A DNA stretch of 37,533 bases, from IMG/VR virus record IMGVR_UViG_3300045999_010012, positions 1-37,533 of that record, one strand, 5' to 3'. Made by a program: the position numbers and the translations under genes. This DNA comes from a virus. The notes under the pieces were generated by a model. The model saw only the letters and a program-made list of their open reading frames with translations, searched no databases and was not told the origin of the DNA. Below, one piece after another: positions 17,074 to 25,049 of this stretch; position 1 is the first letter of the stretch; every line of letters starts with the position of its first letter.

Positions 17074-18932
17074 GCACTGTCGTCAAACTGGGCCGCAGCG
17101 GCCTGCGCGGTCCGGCGGGGGCCAACAGCTCCAACTATATTCCGTGCGACGTGGTCGTGGTGGGCAGCTATTGGCGCATGACGCCCAAGGCCGGCTATTC
17201 GGTCGTCAATGTCGGCCTGGATCAGGTGTTCTTCGGCAAGGCCCCGGCGGCCAGCCCGGCGTCGCTGGGTGTGCGCGTCGTCGGGATCAACTCGAGCGAA
17301 GAACGGGTGGTCAAGCGGTCGGACGCCAGCACGACCGTCACGACCGGCGACATCCTGATCGACGGCTTCTTCGCCCTCTACTACCACGGCAGCGGCAGCC
17401 GGGCGGGCCTGTTCCAGCTGATCGACGGGCTGGCCAGTTCCGGCGGCTCGGCCGGCGGCGGCCTGATGACCAAGATGAGCGCCTCGGCGCGGACGCAGAA
17501 CACCGTCGATCTGGCGGCGGCCAGCGGCTATTCCCTGCCGAACAATACCGGCAATGACACGATCATGGTCTGGGAGGTCGATGCGGACGGCCTGCCGGAG
17601 GCGTCCTGGCTGTTCCGGGTCGCGGGCATCAATGCGCCCGACCTGTATGCGGTCAAATACCGTGACGGCACCGTGCTGAGCCCGACCACGCCCAAGGCCG
17701 GTGACCGCATCTTCTTCAGCCGCCCCGGCGGGACGGGGGCCTTCTTCACCATCCTGCAGCACTGGAAGGCCGACACGGCGCTGGGCGGCGGCGGGTCGTC
17801 CATGAGCCTGTATGAGCGCGCGGCCGCCCGGGGCACTGCCGAGCGCGCGGCGACGGCCGAGCGGATCGCCCGCAAGAAGCTGAACATCGCGGATCCCAAA
17901 TTTACCGGCGTCCTCAGCACCGGGGATGCGGCCTGGCAGGGGTCGGACCCGGCTTTTGTCCATGCGCGCACCATCACGACGGCTGATGCCTCTCCGCATG
18001 CGTTCAGCGACAGCGCGGCGCTGAGCTTCGCCGACGACCTGGCGTACAACAGCTTTGAAGCGCGGTTTCAGGTCACCGGGACCGGAAACTACAATCATTT
18101 TGCCGGGTTTCAGGCGAATTTCGACATTGCCACCAGCGGCACGACGACGGATGTCTGGGCCTATTTCTCGGCCCCGATCATCGACACCGGCACGGCCACG
18201 AATGCCTATGGGTTGGAGGTCATGTCGTTCCGGGGGACCGGCACGATCACCAATGCCTATGGCATCCTGATTCGGACCCTGGACCGGGGCACCAACCGCT
18301 GGGCCATCAAACAGGAGGGCGCCACCGACCTGAACGACTTTGCCGGTCGGGTAAATGTTTCCAACTTCGTTCGCGTCAGCGGCAACACCAGCGTCCCGCC
18401 GAGCGGTGCGGGGCTGGAGCTTAACTACAATGCGGCGTTCAACTCCGGTGCGGGCGGGGCCAACATCCTGGCCTATGACCGGACGGGTGCGGCCTACAAG
18501 GCGCTGCTGCTTTCCGGCCTGACGCTGAATCTTCGGACGGCCGACGTTGATCGCCTGGTCATCACCGACACCACCTGCCTGGTCGTGTCGGGGGCGCTGG
18601 GGTACGGCACCGGCGCGGGCGGCGCGGTGACCCAGGCCAGCAGCAAGGCAACCGGCGTCACGCTGAACAAGTCGTGCGGCAACATCACCCTGAACAACGC
18701 GAGCCTGGCGGCGGGGGCGGCGGTCGCCTTTACCCTGACCAACAGCGTCATCGCGGCCAATGACGTGGTTCTGGTGACCATCAAGTCCGGTGCGACGGCG
18801 GCGGCCTATGAGACTCAGGTCGAGGCCACGGCGGCGGGCTCCTGTTCGATCTCGATACGCAACCGCTCGGCCAATCCGCTGTCAGAGGCGGTCGTCCTCA
18901 ACTTCGCCGTCATCAAATCCGCCGCGGCATAA
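17070..18932 (+). CDS. Large tail fibre protein
   Basis: A 620-residue fibre. The start 'VVKLGRSGLRGPAGANSSNYIP' contains a short collagen-like Gly-x-x stretch used for trimer entry. The middle is beta-rich, with an Ala-rich helix near 245-275. The C-terminal ~110 residues ('GYGTGAGGAVTQASSKATGVTLNKSCG' to 'LSEAVVLNFAVIKSAAA') match a mobile module seen at the ends of many unrelated phage fibres. This domain is a candidate for horizontal exchange. It lies between the adaptor and a third fibre-like gene. Confidence 0.82.
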   Translation: MSTVVKLGRSGLRGPAGANSSNYIPCDVVVVGSYWRMTPKAGYSVVNVGLDQVFFGKAPAASPASLGVRVVGINSSEERVVKRSDASTTVTTGDILIDGFFALYYHGSGSRAGLFQLIDGLASSGGSAGGGLMTKMSASARTQNTVDLAAASGYSLPNNTGNDTIMVWEVDADGLPEASWLFRVAGINAPDLYAVKYRDGTVLSPTTPKAGDRIFFSRPGGTGAFFTILQHWKADTALGGGGSSMSLYERAAARGTAERAATAERIARKKLNIADPKFTGVLSTGDAAWQGSDPAFVHARTITTADASPHAFSDSAALSFADDLAYNSFEARFQVTGTGNYNHFAGFQANFDIATSGTTTDVWAYFSAPIIDTGTATNAYGLEVMSFRGTGTITNAYGILIRTLDRGTNRWAIKQEGATDLNDFAGRVNVSNFVRVSGNTSVPPSGAGLELNYNAAFNSGAGGANILAYDRTGAAYKALLLSGLTLNLRTADVDRLVITDTTCLVVSGALGYGTGAGGAVTQASSKATGVTLNKSCGNITLNNASLAAGAAVAFTLTNSVIAANDVVLVTIKSGATAAAYETQVEATAAGSCSISIRNRSANPLSEAVVLNFAVIKSAAA

Positions 18933-18942
18933 GGGCTTCAGC

Positions 18943-20004
18943 ATGACCACCTATACGACGACCCAGAACCTGATCATCGACGACCTTTCGTCCGCCGCCG
19001 CCCTCGCCGAGGCGCTCAAGTGGTGGTCGATCATGAACGGCGGTACCGTGAATGATACGGTGACCGGGGCGATCAGTTCCAATGTGCTGGCGCACCCCAA
19101 ATATGTCGCCGCCGCCGGCGGGGTGGACGCGCATTTCCTGTTCTCGTTTGCCGAAACCCCGGTCGAGGTGGCAGGGGCCTATTCGACCAAGACGGCGATG
19201 GATGCCGATCTGGTCCCGGCGGCCTCGACGCTGGTCAACTGCTGGGATCCTGACCCGTCGAAGCGTGGGCGGTATTCGAAGACGGGCGGGACCGGGACCG
19301 GGTCGTGGACGCTGGTTTCGGCCACGCCTGCCGACAAGGCGTGGTCGGATTACAACCACCCGCAGCGGCTGCTGGAGCTGCTGATCTGTTCGTTTGTGTT
19401 CAGTTCGGCTCCCCTTGCCTTCATGGGCAGCCAGCAGGGCTGGGTCGGGCCGTCGGACGGCAACTGGATGGGTGCCCGGGTCACGCTGGACATCGAGTTC
19501 CAGCAGGCCAAGCTGGGGCCCTATTCCAAGGTCGGGCTGCATGTGCAGGGCAATGTCGCGTCGCGCGCCGCTGCCCTGTCCGCGCTCTATACCGAGAGCC
19601 CGTCCGAGAAATTCTTCCTGCCGAACTTCATCCAGAAGACCGACCTTATCAGCGACCAGCTGGACTTCGGCCACGACAGCTGGGGCACCGAGAACAAGGT
19701 GCCGGTCGTGCGGTCCAGCAGCCGCCAGAATGTGGTCATCAACATGACCGGCGACGACGACGACTTCCACTGTTTCGGCGACACCGGGCGCGATCCGACC
19801 GGCCGCCTGATCAGCTATGGCGAGGCCCCGGTCTCGTCGGTGCTGAGCAATCTGCAGGGCAATATGTACGTCCTCGCCCACCACCCCGCGCCGGTGGACG
19901 GTGACGCCTTCTGGACCAAGTCCTCGGCCGAGAGCGTGGCCCAGTTCGACCGCTTCCGCGGCGACATCAAACTGTTCGGCGTGAAGGTCGAGGTGCCGGC
20001 GTGA
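18943..20004 (+). CDS. Putative tail fibre or receptor-binding protein
   Basis: A 353-residue protein I do not recognise by family. I start at ATG 18943, with AAGGG upstream, because the open frame upstream overlaps the fibre gene and encodes an Arg/Ser-rich shadow. The start 'TTYTTTQNLIIDDLSSAAALAEALKWWSIMNGGTVNDTV' is helical. Later parts are mixed strand and loop with Gly-Trp-rich segments such as 'SQQGWVGPSDGNWMG'. Position at the end of the tail block suggests receptor binding or fibre assembly. It overlaps the first lysis gene by four bases. Confidence 0.5.
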   Translation: MTTYTTTQNLIIDDLSSAAALAEALKWWSIMNGGTVNDTVTGAISSNVLAHPKYVAAAGGVDAHFLFSFAETPVEVAGAYSTKTAMDADLVPAASTLVNCWDPDPSKRGRYSKTGGTGTGSWTLVSATPADKAWSDYNHPQRLLELLICSFVFSSAPLAFMGSQQGWVGPSDGNWMGARVTLDIEFQQAKLGPYSKVGLHVQGNVASRAAALSALYTESPSEKFFLPNFIQKTDLISDQLDFGHDSWGTENKVPVVRSSSRQNVVINMTGDDDDFHCFGDTGRDPTGRLISYGEAPVSSVLSNLQGNMYVLAHHPAPVDGDAFWTKSSAESVAQFDRFRGDIKLFGVKVEVPA

Positions 20005-20234
20005 CGCTGCACTCCGACGCCCGCAAGCTAAACTGGGCGATGATTGGCGTGATTGTCACCTTGGCGATGCAGATCGCGGTCTTCATCTTCTGGGGTGGCG
20101 GCATCAATCAGCGGGTCGCCAGCCTTGAGCGCATCGTCGGCCCTCTCGCTGACGGAACGCTCGCCCGACTGGATGAACGGACGCAGGCCATGAAGGAACA
20201 ACTCGACCGCATCGAGAAAGGCGAGCATCCGTGA
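20001..20234 (+). CDS. Small membrane protein, lysis cassette
   Basis: A 77-residue protein starting at a GTG that overlaps the previous stop. One transmembrane helix spans about 11-31 ('NWAMIGVIVTLAMQIAVFIFW'). The rest is a charged, amphipathic helix ('RLDERTQAMKEQLDRIEKG') that looks like a short coiled coil. Such proteins accompany holins in phage lysis cassettes. It overlaps the next gene by four bases (GTGA). A holin-like or anti-holin role is inferred from topology and position. Confidence 0.5.
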   Translation: MTLHSDARKLNWAMIGVIVTLAMQIAVFIFWGGGINQRVASLERIVGPLADGTLARLDERTQAMKEQLDRIEKGEHP

Positions 20235-20527
20235 TCGACCTGCAAGACCCACTGCCCGAGCCGGGTTTCCTGTGGCGGCGCATGATGGCCTTCGCCGTCG
20301 TGGCGGCGTCCCTGGGGTTGGTCTGGCGGCTGACCTATTTGATCCCCGCCGGCGACGTTCTGGCGCTGGCTCAGGCGATCCTGCTGTTCGCGGCCCTCAT
20401 GCTGCTCTTGTGGGCCGGCGGCGCCTCGGCGGCGGATATTTCGGGCATTCTGGCCAACCTGAAGCTGAGGCTTCGCGGGCCGCGAGCGGCGGAGCCGGAA
20501 ACGGTCCAGACGCGCGGCGACGACTAG
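20231..20527 (+). CDS. Candidate holin
   Basis: A 98-residue protein with two predicted membrane helices (about 19-37 and 43-62) and a short charged C-terminal tail ('KLRLRGPRAAEPE'). That is the layout of a class II holin, which forms the membrane lesion that releases or activates the endolysin. It starts at GTG, four bases before the previous stop ends, and precedes the endolysin gene by 36 bases. No family signature is visible. Confidence 0.55.
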   Translation: MIDLQDPLPEPGFLWRRMMAFAVVAASLGLVWRLTYLIPAGDVLALAQAILLFAALMLLLWAGGASAADISGILANLKLRLRGPRAAEPETVQTRGDD

Positions 20528-20563
20528 GCCGCAACCCTCCAACACAATCACGGAGTCCGACCC

Positions 20564-21046
20564 ATGGGATATGCCCTTGGCGCGAAGTCGCTTGCCGAAT
20601 TGGCGGGCGTCGAGCCTCGCCTCGTCGCCGTCGTCAAGCGCGCGATCGAGATCAGCCCGCAGGATTTCTCGGTGCACGACGGCCTTCGGACGGAGGCCGA
20701 GCAAACGAACCTGGTTCGCAGCGGGGCATCGCAGACGATGAACTCGATGCACCGCAAACAGGCCGACGGCTTCGGCCATGCGGTTGACCTCGTGCCGTTC
20801 ATCAACGGCAAACTGAGGTGGGAGTGGGAGGCGATCTATCCCATCGCCGCCGCCGTCAAATTCGCCGCGGCGGAACTGGATGTGCCGGTCCGTTGGGGCG
20901 GGTGCTGGCAGTTCATGAGCCAGATCAAGGGCTCGACGGCTGACGACATGGAGCGGGCCGTGGAGGCCTATGGCGCCGCGCGTCGCCGGGCCGGCAAGAA
21001 GGCCTTCACCGACGGGCCGCATTTCGAGATCCCGGTGGGCCTGTGA
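20564..21046 (+). CDS. Endolysin, M15 D,L-peptidase (VanY-like)
   Basis: A 160-residue peptidoglycan peptidase. 'FSVHDGLRTEAEQTNLVRSGASQTMNSMHRKQADGFGHAVDLVPF' gives zinc ligands near H63 and D75, and 'TDGPHFEIPVGL' gives H153. This is the M15 family layout, which cuts the L-Ala-D-Glu or D,L cross-links. No signal peptide is visible, so release through the holin is expected. CGGAG lies a few bases before the ATG. It overlaps the next small gene by one base (TGATG). Confidence 0.92.
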   Translation: MGYALGAKSLAELAGVEPRLVAVVKRAIEISPQDFSVHDGLRTEAEQTNLVRSGASQTMNSMHRKQADGFGHAVDLVPFINGKLRWEWEAIYPIAAAVKFAAAELDVPVRWGGCWQFMSQIKGSTADDMERAVEAYGAARRRAGKKAFTDGPHFEIPVGL

Positions 21047-21147
21047 TGGTCGACGCCCTCCTGTTCTTCGCCATGGGCTGGTTTGTCGGCATCGCCAGCG
21101 TCTTCGGGGCCATCATCTGGGCCTATCGCAAGCGGGTCGGCGGGTGA
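21046..21147 (+). CDS. 33-residue membrane protein in lysis cassette
   Basis: A short gene starting on the last base of the endolysin stop and ending within the start region of the inner spanin. It encodes one hydrophobic helix ('ALLFFAMGWFVGIASVFGAIIWAY') followed by a basic C-terminus (RKRVGG), a topology that suits an inner-membrane protein. Tight coupling on both sides (TGATG and a four-base GTGA overlap) argues that it is translated. It may be a pinholin- or antiholin-like helper, but that is speculation. Confidence 0.55.
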   Translation: MVDALLFFAMGWFVGIASVFGAIIWAYRKRVGG

Positions 21148-21575
21148 GCGCCCGCGTCCCCTGGCGGCTGATCGGCTATGTCCTTGCCGCCGTGCTGGCG
21201 CTGGCCGCCCTGAACCATTTCGCTGCCTTCGTGCCGTTCACGCCCCAGTGGAGCGCCAAGCGCGCCGAGGCCAAGGCCGATCGGCTGGAGGGTCAGGTCT
21301 TAACCCTTGAGCGCGAGGCGGCCGGGCAGGCGGAGATCGCCGTCGCCACCGAGACTTTTCACACGCGGGAGGTCGTCGTGCGCGAGATCGCCGCCCAGGC
21401 CGAAACCGAAGCGAGGAACGCGCCCGATGCCGACACGCCTCTTGCCCCTGAGCGGGCTGATCGCCTTCGCTCTCATGACTTCCGCCTGTGCGACGAGTTC
21501 CCCGGCTTCTGCGCCGATCCTGACCCTGCCGCCGGCCGCGCGGGAGCGGTGCCGCCTGCCGGTTCTGCCGGATAG
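21144..21575 (+). CDS. Inner-membrane spanin (Rz-like)
   Basis: A 143-residue protein starting at GTG 21144. One N-terminal membrane helix (about 10-27, 'IGYVLAAVLALAALNHF') is followed by a helical, charged segment (35-90) and a Pro/Ala-rich tail with 'RLCDEFPGFC'. This is the design of an i-spanin, which joins with the outer-membrane partner to fuse inner and outer membranes at lysis. The outer lipoprotein gene starts inside this one in another frame, the classic Rz/Rz1 arrangement. Confidence 0.75.
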   Translation: MSARVPWRLIGYVLAAVLALAALNHFAAFVPFTPQWSAKRAEAKADRLEGQVLTLEREAAGQAEIAVATETFHTREVVVREIAAQAETEARNAPDADTPLAPERADRLRSHDFRLCDEFPGFCADPDPAAGRAGAVPPAGSAG

Positions 21576-21732
21576 CCCAACGCAGGCCGATCTCGACGCG
21601 ACCTATGCCGCCCGGGCCTCTGCGCTGGCCGTGTGCGACGGTCGCCGGGATCTGGCCGTGCAGGCCTTCGACGCCCAGACGCGGGCGCTGACGACCCCTT
21701 CCCGCCCCTGGTGGCGCAGACTGTTCGGGTGA
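21427..21732 (+). CDS. Outer-membrane spanin lipoprotein (Rz1-like)
   Basis: A 101-residue protein embedded in the +1 frame of the inner spanin gene. Residues 1-21 are a lipoprotein signal ('LLPLSGLIAFALMTSAC') with Cys21 as lipid anchor. The first mature residues are Ala/Thr/Ser, and Pro is frequent afterwards, as in other Rz1 proteins. It outlives the i-spanin stop by 157 bases, so the genes are staggered rather than fully nested. It ends four bases before the next gene. Confidence 0.78.
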   Translation: MPTRLLPLSGLIAFALMTSACATSSPASAPILTLPPAARERCRLPVLPDSPTQADLDATYAARASALAVCDGRRDLAVQAFDAQTRALTTPSRPWWRRLFG

Positions 21733-21735
21733 TCG

Positions 21736-23457
21736 ATGCCGCAGCCCCGACTCAAGCATGAAGTGGCCGTTGAGGCCGTCCAGCGTGTCGAGGCGAAGCT
21801 GCGAGAAGGATTCCGGCCGTTCGGCAGGAGCGGCACCGGCCCCGGTGCCCTGGCTGCGGCGGCGGATGAGTGGAAGATCAGCCGAGGGACGCTGCAGGGC
21901 CGGTTGAAAGCCGCCGAGACCTTGTACAAGCTCAAGCCCGACGAAACGCTCTACACGGGCGGCCAGCCGAGCCAGAAGGGCAAGGCCGCGCGCCGCGCCG
22001 CGCCCGTGCCGGCGGTCCAGCGATGGCTCCTGACGGCCGCCCAGGACGACACCGATGTGCATGCCGGGTTCTGGATGAACCTGCAGGCCTATGCGCTGGC
22101 GATCAGCGCGCGGATTCTGGTGGGTGGCTTCACCTATCAGAAGGGGCTGTATGAGGACCACGCGACGCGGACGGCGGCGTTCCGGGCCGAGGTCCAGCCG
22201 TATCTTGAGCATGAGAATGTCGATCTCGGGCCGCTGATCTTTTTTGCCAAGATGAACACCCTGCCGACCGCGGTGAAGCCGCTGTCCGGTCTCGAGACGC
22301 TGGCCCGGGGCAAGTTCGGCGTCTTTCCCCATGCCAAGGTGCAACTGGCCTCGGTGCCGTCGCTGACCTCCGGCCTCGGCTATGCCCACCAGATGACGAC
22401 CGGGGCCTGTACGGTCGCCAACTATGTCGAGAAGAAAGCGGGGCTGAAGGCCGAGTTTCACCACCAGATCGGCGCGACGCTTGTCGAGATTGACGATGTG
22501 GGCCGCGTGTTCTGCCGGCAGATCATCGCGAGCGATGACGGGGCGTTTCAGGACCTCGATGCCGTCACCCGCAAGGGCATGGTCACCTATGGCCACCGGG
22601 TCGAGGCGATCACCTGGGGCGACATTCACCGCGAAAAGCTGGACCCGGTCGTGGCGCGCGCCTGCTGGGGGCTGGACCTCGAGACCGACCATGTCGTTGA
22701 CGCCGACAACATGATCGATGCGCTGCGGCCCCGGCACCAGATCTTCCACGACCTGCTGGACTTCATGACGCGGAACCATCACCGCAAGGGCGACCACCAT
22801 TTCCGTTTTCGGATGGTCCAGCGCGGCACCGACAGTGTCGAGGCGGCCGTCAACGCCTGTGCGCGGTTCCTGCGGCTGTCAGAGCGGCCCTGGGCTACCA
22901 GCGTGGTCGTGCCGTCCAACCACAACGACGCCTATGAGCGGTGGCTGCGCGAAGCCGATCCGCGCGAGGATGCGGTCAATGCCCTGTTCTGGTTCCGCTC
23001 GAACACCGCCATCTATGAGGCGATCCAGCGCGAGGATGAGGGCTTCGACGTGTTCCGCTGGGCGCTGGCCGGGGCCGACGACCGCAACATGGACGACATC
23101 GTCTTCCCGCCACGCGGCGGGTCCTACATCGTGTGTCAGGCCTCGGGCGGGATCGAGTGCGCCTTCCACGGTGACCAGGGGGTCAACGGGGCGCGGGGAT
23201 CGCCGCAGAACCTGACGCGGGTCGCGGTGCGGATGAACACCGGCCACACCCACTCCGCCTCGATCATGGACGGGGTCTATACCGCCGGCCTCTGCGGGAT
23301 GATGGATCAGGGTTATAACAACGAGGCCCTGTCCAGCTGGTCTCACACTCAGATCGTGACATACCCGAACGGCCGCCGGACGCTGGTGACCGTCGTTGAC
23401 GGCAAATGGCGGGCGGCCGAGGCCAAGGGCGCGGAGGTTGCCGCCCGCGCCGCCTGA
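21736..23457 (+). CDS. Metallophosphoesterase-like protein with N-terminal HTH
   Basis: A 573-residue protein, last of the late operon. The first ~60 residues include 'AADEWKISRGTLQGRLKAAE', a helix-turn-helix-like segment. The second half has the calcineurin-like phosphoesterase motif set: D296/H298 (WGDIH), D322/D324 (VVDADN), N395-H396 (PSNHND), H478 (FHGD) and H504/H506 (TGHTH). This suggests a dimetal phosphodiesterase, possibly a nuclease; the phage T5 A1 protein is a distant comparison. A DNA-binding nuclease with a late role in infection is one reading. The substrate is not shown by the sequence. Confidence 0.7.
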   Translation: MPQPRLKHEVAVEAVQRVEAKLREGFRPFGRSGTGPGALAAAADEWKISRGTLQGRLKAAETLYKLKPDETLYTGGQPSQKGKAARRAAPVPAVQRWLLTAAQDDTDVHAGFWMNLQAYALAISARILVGGFTYQKGLYEDHATRTAAFRAEVQPYLEHENVDLGPLIFFAKMNTLPTAVKPLSGLETLARGKFGVFPHAKVQLASVPSLTSGLGYAHQMTTGACTVANYVEKKAGLKAEFHHQIGATLVEIDDVGRVFCRQIIASDDGAFQDLDAVTRKGMVTYGHRVEAITWGDIHREKLDPVVARACWGLDLETDHVVDADNMIDALRPRHQIFHDLLDFMTRNHHRKGDHHFRFRMVQRGTDSVEAAVNACARFLRLSERPWATSVVVPSNHNDAYERWLREADPREDAVNALFWFRSNTAIYEAIQREDEGFDVFRWALAGADDRNMDDIVFPPRGGSYIVCQASGGIECAFHGDQGVNGARGSPQNLTRVAVRMNTGHTHSASIMDGVYTAGLCGMMDQGYNNEALSSWSHTQIVTYPNGRRTLVTVVDGKWRAAEAKGAEVAARAA

Positions 23458-23480
23458 CCCGATCCCCGCATAGGATTTGT

Positions 23481-23516
23481 GGCCCCGGTTTCGCTTCGGC
23501 GGGCCGGGGCCTTTTT
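23481..23516 (+). terminator. Strong rho-independent terminator of the late operon
   Basis: An eight-base GC stem (23481-23488 pairing with 23504-23511), with a small inner stem closed by a UUCG loop, is followed by five T (23512-23516). It lies 23 bases after the phosphoesterase stop. It ends rightward transcription before attP and the convergent integrase gene. Confidence 0.88.
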
Positions 23517-23539
23517 GCCGTCTGGAATCCGGCTGTCAG

Positions 23540-23743
23540 CAGTTGGGAAAACGGCTGTAACCCATTGAAAGCACTTAGGCCGAATTGAGCGCGGTTGGGA
23601 GCGAGCGCCTTGAAAACCCGAGGTTCCGGCTGGCTTCCCAAGCTTTTCGTGCGGGTTCGATTCCCGCCGCCCGCTCCAAGCCCTGCAAGGGTTTTCGGCC
23701 CGCTCCCCTGCCCTCGGTGGGTCCAGTTGGGAGAAAGTTGGGC
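23540..23743 (+). repeat. Four GTTGGG arm-type repeats around attP
   Basis: Short direct repeats with the core GTTGGG occur at 23540-23548 (CAGTTGGGA), 23592-23600 (CGGTTGGGA), 23724-23732 (CAGTTGGGA) and 23735-23743 (AAGTTGGGC). Two lie left and two right of the tRNA-like core. The layout matches integrase arm-binding sites of lambda-type attP regions. Binding is inferred. Confidence 0.6.
23634..23678 (+). other. attP core: 3' half of a tRNA-Gly(CCC) gene
   Basis: From the anticodon loop (anticodon CCC at 23637-23639) to CCA at 23676-23678, this matches the 3' half of a bacterial tRNA-Gly: T-arm stem GCGGG / CCCGC around TTCGATT, acceptor strand CGCCCGC, discriminator T and encoded CCA. The 5' half is missing, so it is no functional gene. 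Such a fragment next to the integrase lets the phage insert into the host tRNA-Gly(CCC) gene and restore its 3' end. The left boundary of identity with the host is unknown. Confidence 0.78.
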
Positions 23744-23744
23744 G

Positions 23745-24863
23745 TTATGTGCCGGATTCGTTCCGGCGGATGCGCTCAGCGATCGAGCGGACGATGTCGT
23801 CGCGGTCCACATAGACGGACAGCAGGCGTTCGGCGCGGGCTTCGTCCCAGCCGAGGATCTGGGCAATCTCGGACGCGGTCAGGCGGGCCTTTTTCCGCAG
23901 GCGGGTGCCGAAGGTGCCGCGGGTGTCGTGCAGGTGTTTGTCGATGGGCGGGGTGGCCGAGGCCTTGCCGTCCTGCACCGCGCTGTCGAGGCCGGTGACC
24001 TTCCAAGGGCGGCCCTGGGTGTTTGACAGGACGGTCAGGGGCATGACGGGCGCGGGGCGGCCCTTGCGGCGGGCGGCGGCGCTGAGGTCGGCGTGGCGCT
24101 GCAGCTGCTGGGCGCGGATTTCCTGCAGCAGGGTCAGGGTCTCGGGCAGGACCGGGATGATGGCCGAGCGGGTGCCCCGGCTCTTGGACGTGGGTTTGAC
24201 GATGGCGACATCCCCGACGTGCGACCATGCGAGGGCCGCCAGATCCTCGCGCCGCAGGCCGGTGACGCAGGCCAGCCGGATGATGAAGCCGACCTCGGGC
24301 GAGGGCGCGGCGGCGACAAAGGCGGCGACCTCGGCGTCCGTCCAGACCTGATCGGCGCGGTTGCCCTTGTAAAGCTGGCCGATGCCGGCGGCGGGGTTGA
24401 GGGCGATCAGGCCGCGATCCATGGCCCAGCTGAGGACGCGCGACAGCACCTGGATGGCATAGTCGGCCGAGCGCGGCTGATGCGCCCATTGATCGCGCCA
24501 GGCCAGCAGGTCGGCCCGGACGCGGCGGTCATCGAGGGCGACGTAGGGCAGCGCCCCGATGGGGTGCGGGCCGTCGGTCGCGGCGACAAGATCCAGCCAG
24601 CGGGTCCAGACCTTGCGCGTGGCGTCGGCCAGGCCGGTGAACTCGGGCGAGGCGCGATAGAGGCAGGTCAGGGCGCGGAGGTTGTCGCCGGTCGGGGTCT
24701 TGCGCTGGGCATGGGCGGCATTGAAGGCGGCCAGAAACTGCGGCGAACCGGGTTTGCCGGGCAGGCGCGGCCCGCCCTTCCAGGCGTACCAGTAGGTCAC
24801 GGTCGAGCCGTCGGCCAACCGCTTGCGGATCGAGTTAAGACCCTTGAGCCGCACGCGCGCCAT
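23745..24863 (-). CDS. int: Tyrosine integrase
   Basis: A 372-residue site-specific recombinase. The catalytic domain shows R204 in TGLRRED, H312-x-x-R315 (HDTR) and the nucleophile Y351 (LLSVYV). The second His of the family is replaced by W339 (GWDEARAE), a tolerated variant. The N-terminal third looks like the arm- and core-binding domains. Its 3' end is 66 bases from the attP core, as usual for tRNA-targeting phages. It is the last gene of the leftward operon and its start overlaps the preceding 70-residue gene by 29 bases. Confidence 0.95.
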   Translation of the reverse strand: MARVRLKGLNSIRKRLADGSTVTYWYAWKGGPRLPGKPGSPQFLAAFNAAHAQRKTPTGDNLRALTCLYRASPEFTGLADATRKVWTRWLDLVAATDGPHPIGALPYVALDDRRVRADLLAWRDQWAHQPRSADYAIQVLSRVLSWAMDRGLIALNPAAGIGQLYKGNRADQVWTDAEVAAFVAAAPSPEVGFIIRLACVTGLRREDLAALAWSHVGDVAIVKPTSKSRGTRSAIIPVLPETLTLLQEIRAQQLQRHADLSAAARRKGRPAPVMPLTVLSNTQGRPWKVTGLDSAVQDGKASATPPIDKHLHDTRGTFGTRLRKKARLTASEIAQILGWDEARAERLLSVYVDRDDIVRSIAERIRRNESGT

Positions 24864-25047
24864 CCCGTTGCTCCCGCCAGGCGTCCAGCGCCGACCGGGG
24901 AGAGTCCTGAGCCGGGATGTCCGCGCTCGTCAAGAAGATCACCGCCCCGGCCTCGACGCGCGCACCCGTGACCTCGACCCCGGCGGCCTTGAGGGCGGCC
25001 AGGGTGCGGTCGAGGACGGCGCGGGTGACGGACGGGGTGCGGGACAT
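24835..25047 (-). CDS. Small protein upstream of integrase
   Basis: A 70-residue protein whose start 'SRTPSVTRAVLDRTLAALKAAGVEVTGARVEAGAVIFLTS' reads as helix, strand and strand. Small proteins of this pattern lie just before the integrase in many alphaproteobacterial phages, but I know no proven function. An excisionase-like or DNA-binding role is possible but not shown. The overlap with the integrase start argues for translational coupling. Confidence 0.7.
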   Translation of the reverse strand: MSRTPSVTRAVLDRTLAALKAAGVEVTGARVEAGAVIFLTSADIPAQDSPRSALDAWREQRDGARAAQGS

Positions 25048-25049
25048 GG

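Noticed and set aside
23590-23678. Complete tRNA-Ser or other tRNA gene
   Set aside because: TGAAAA near 23610 resembles a Ser anticodon loop, but no D-arm, acceptor 5' strand or paired anticodon stem exists upstream. Only the 3' half of tRNA-Gly(CCC) is convincing.
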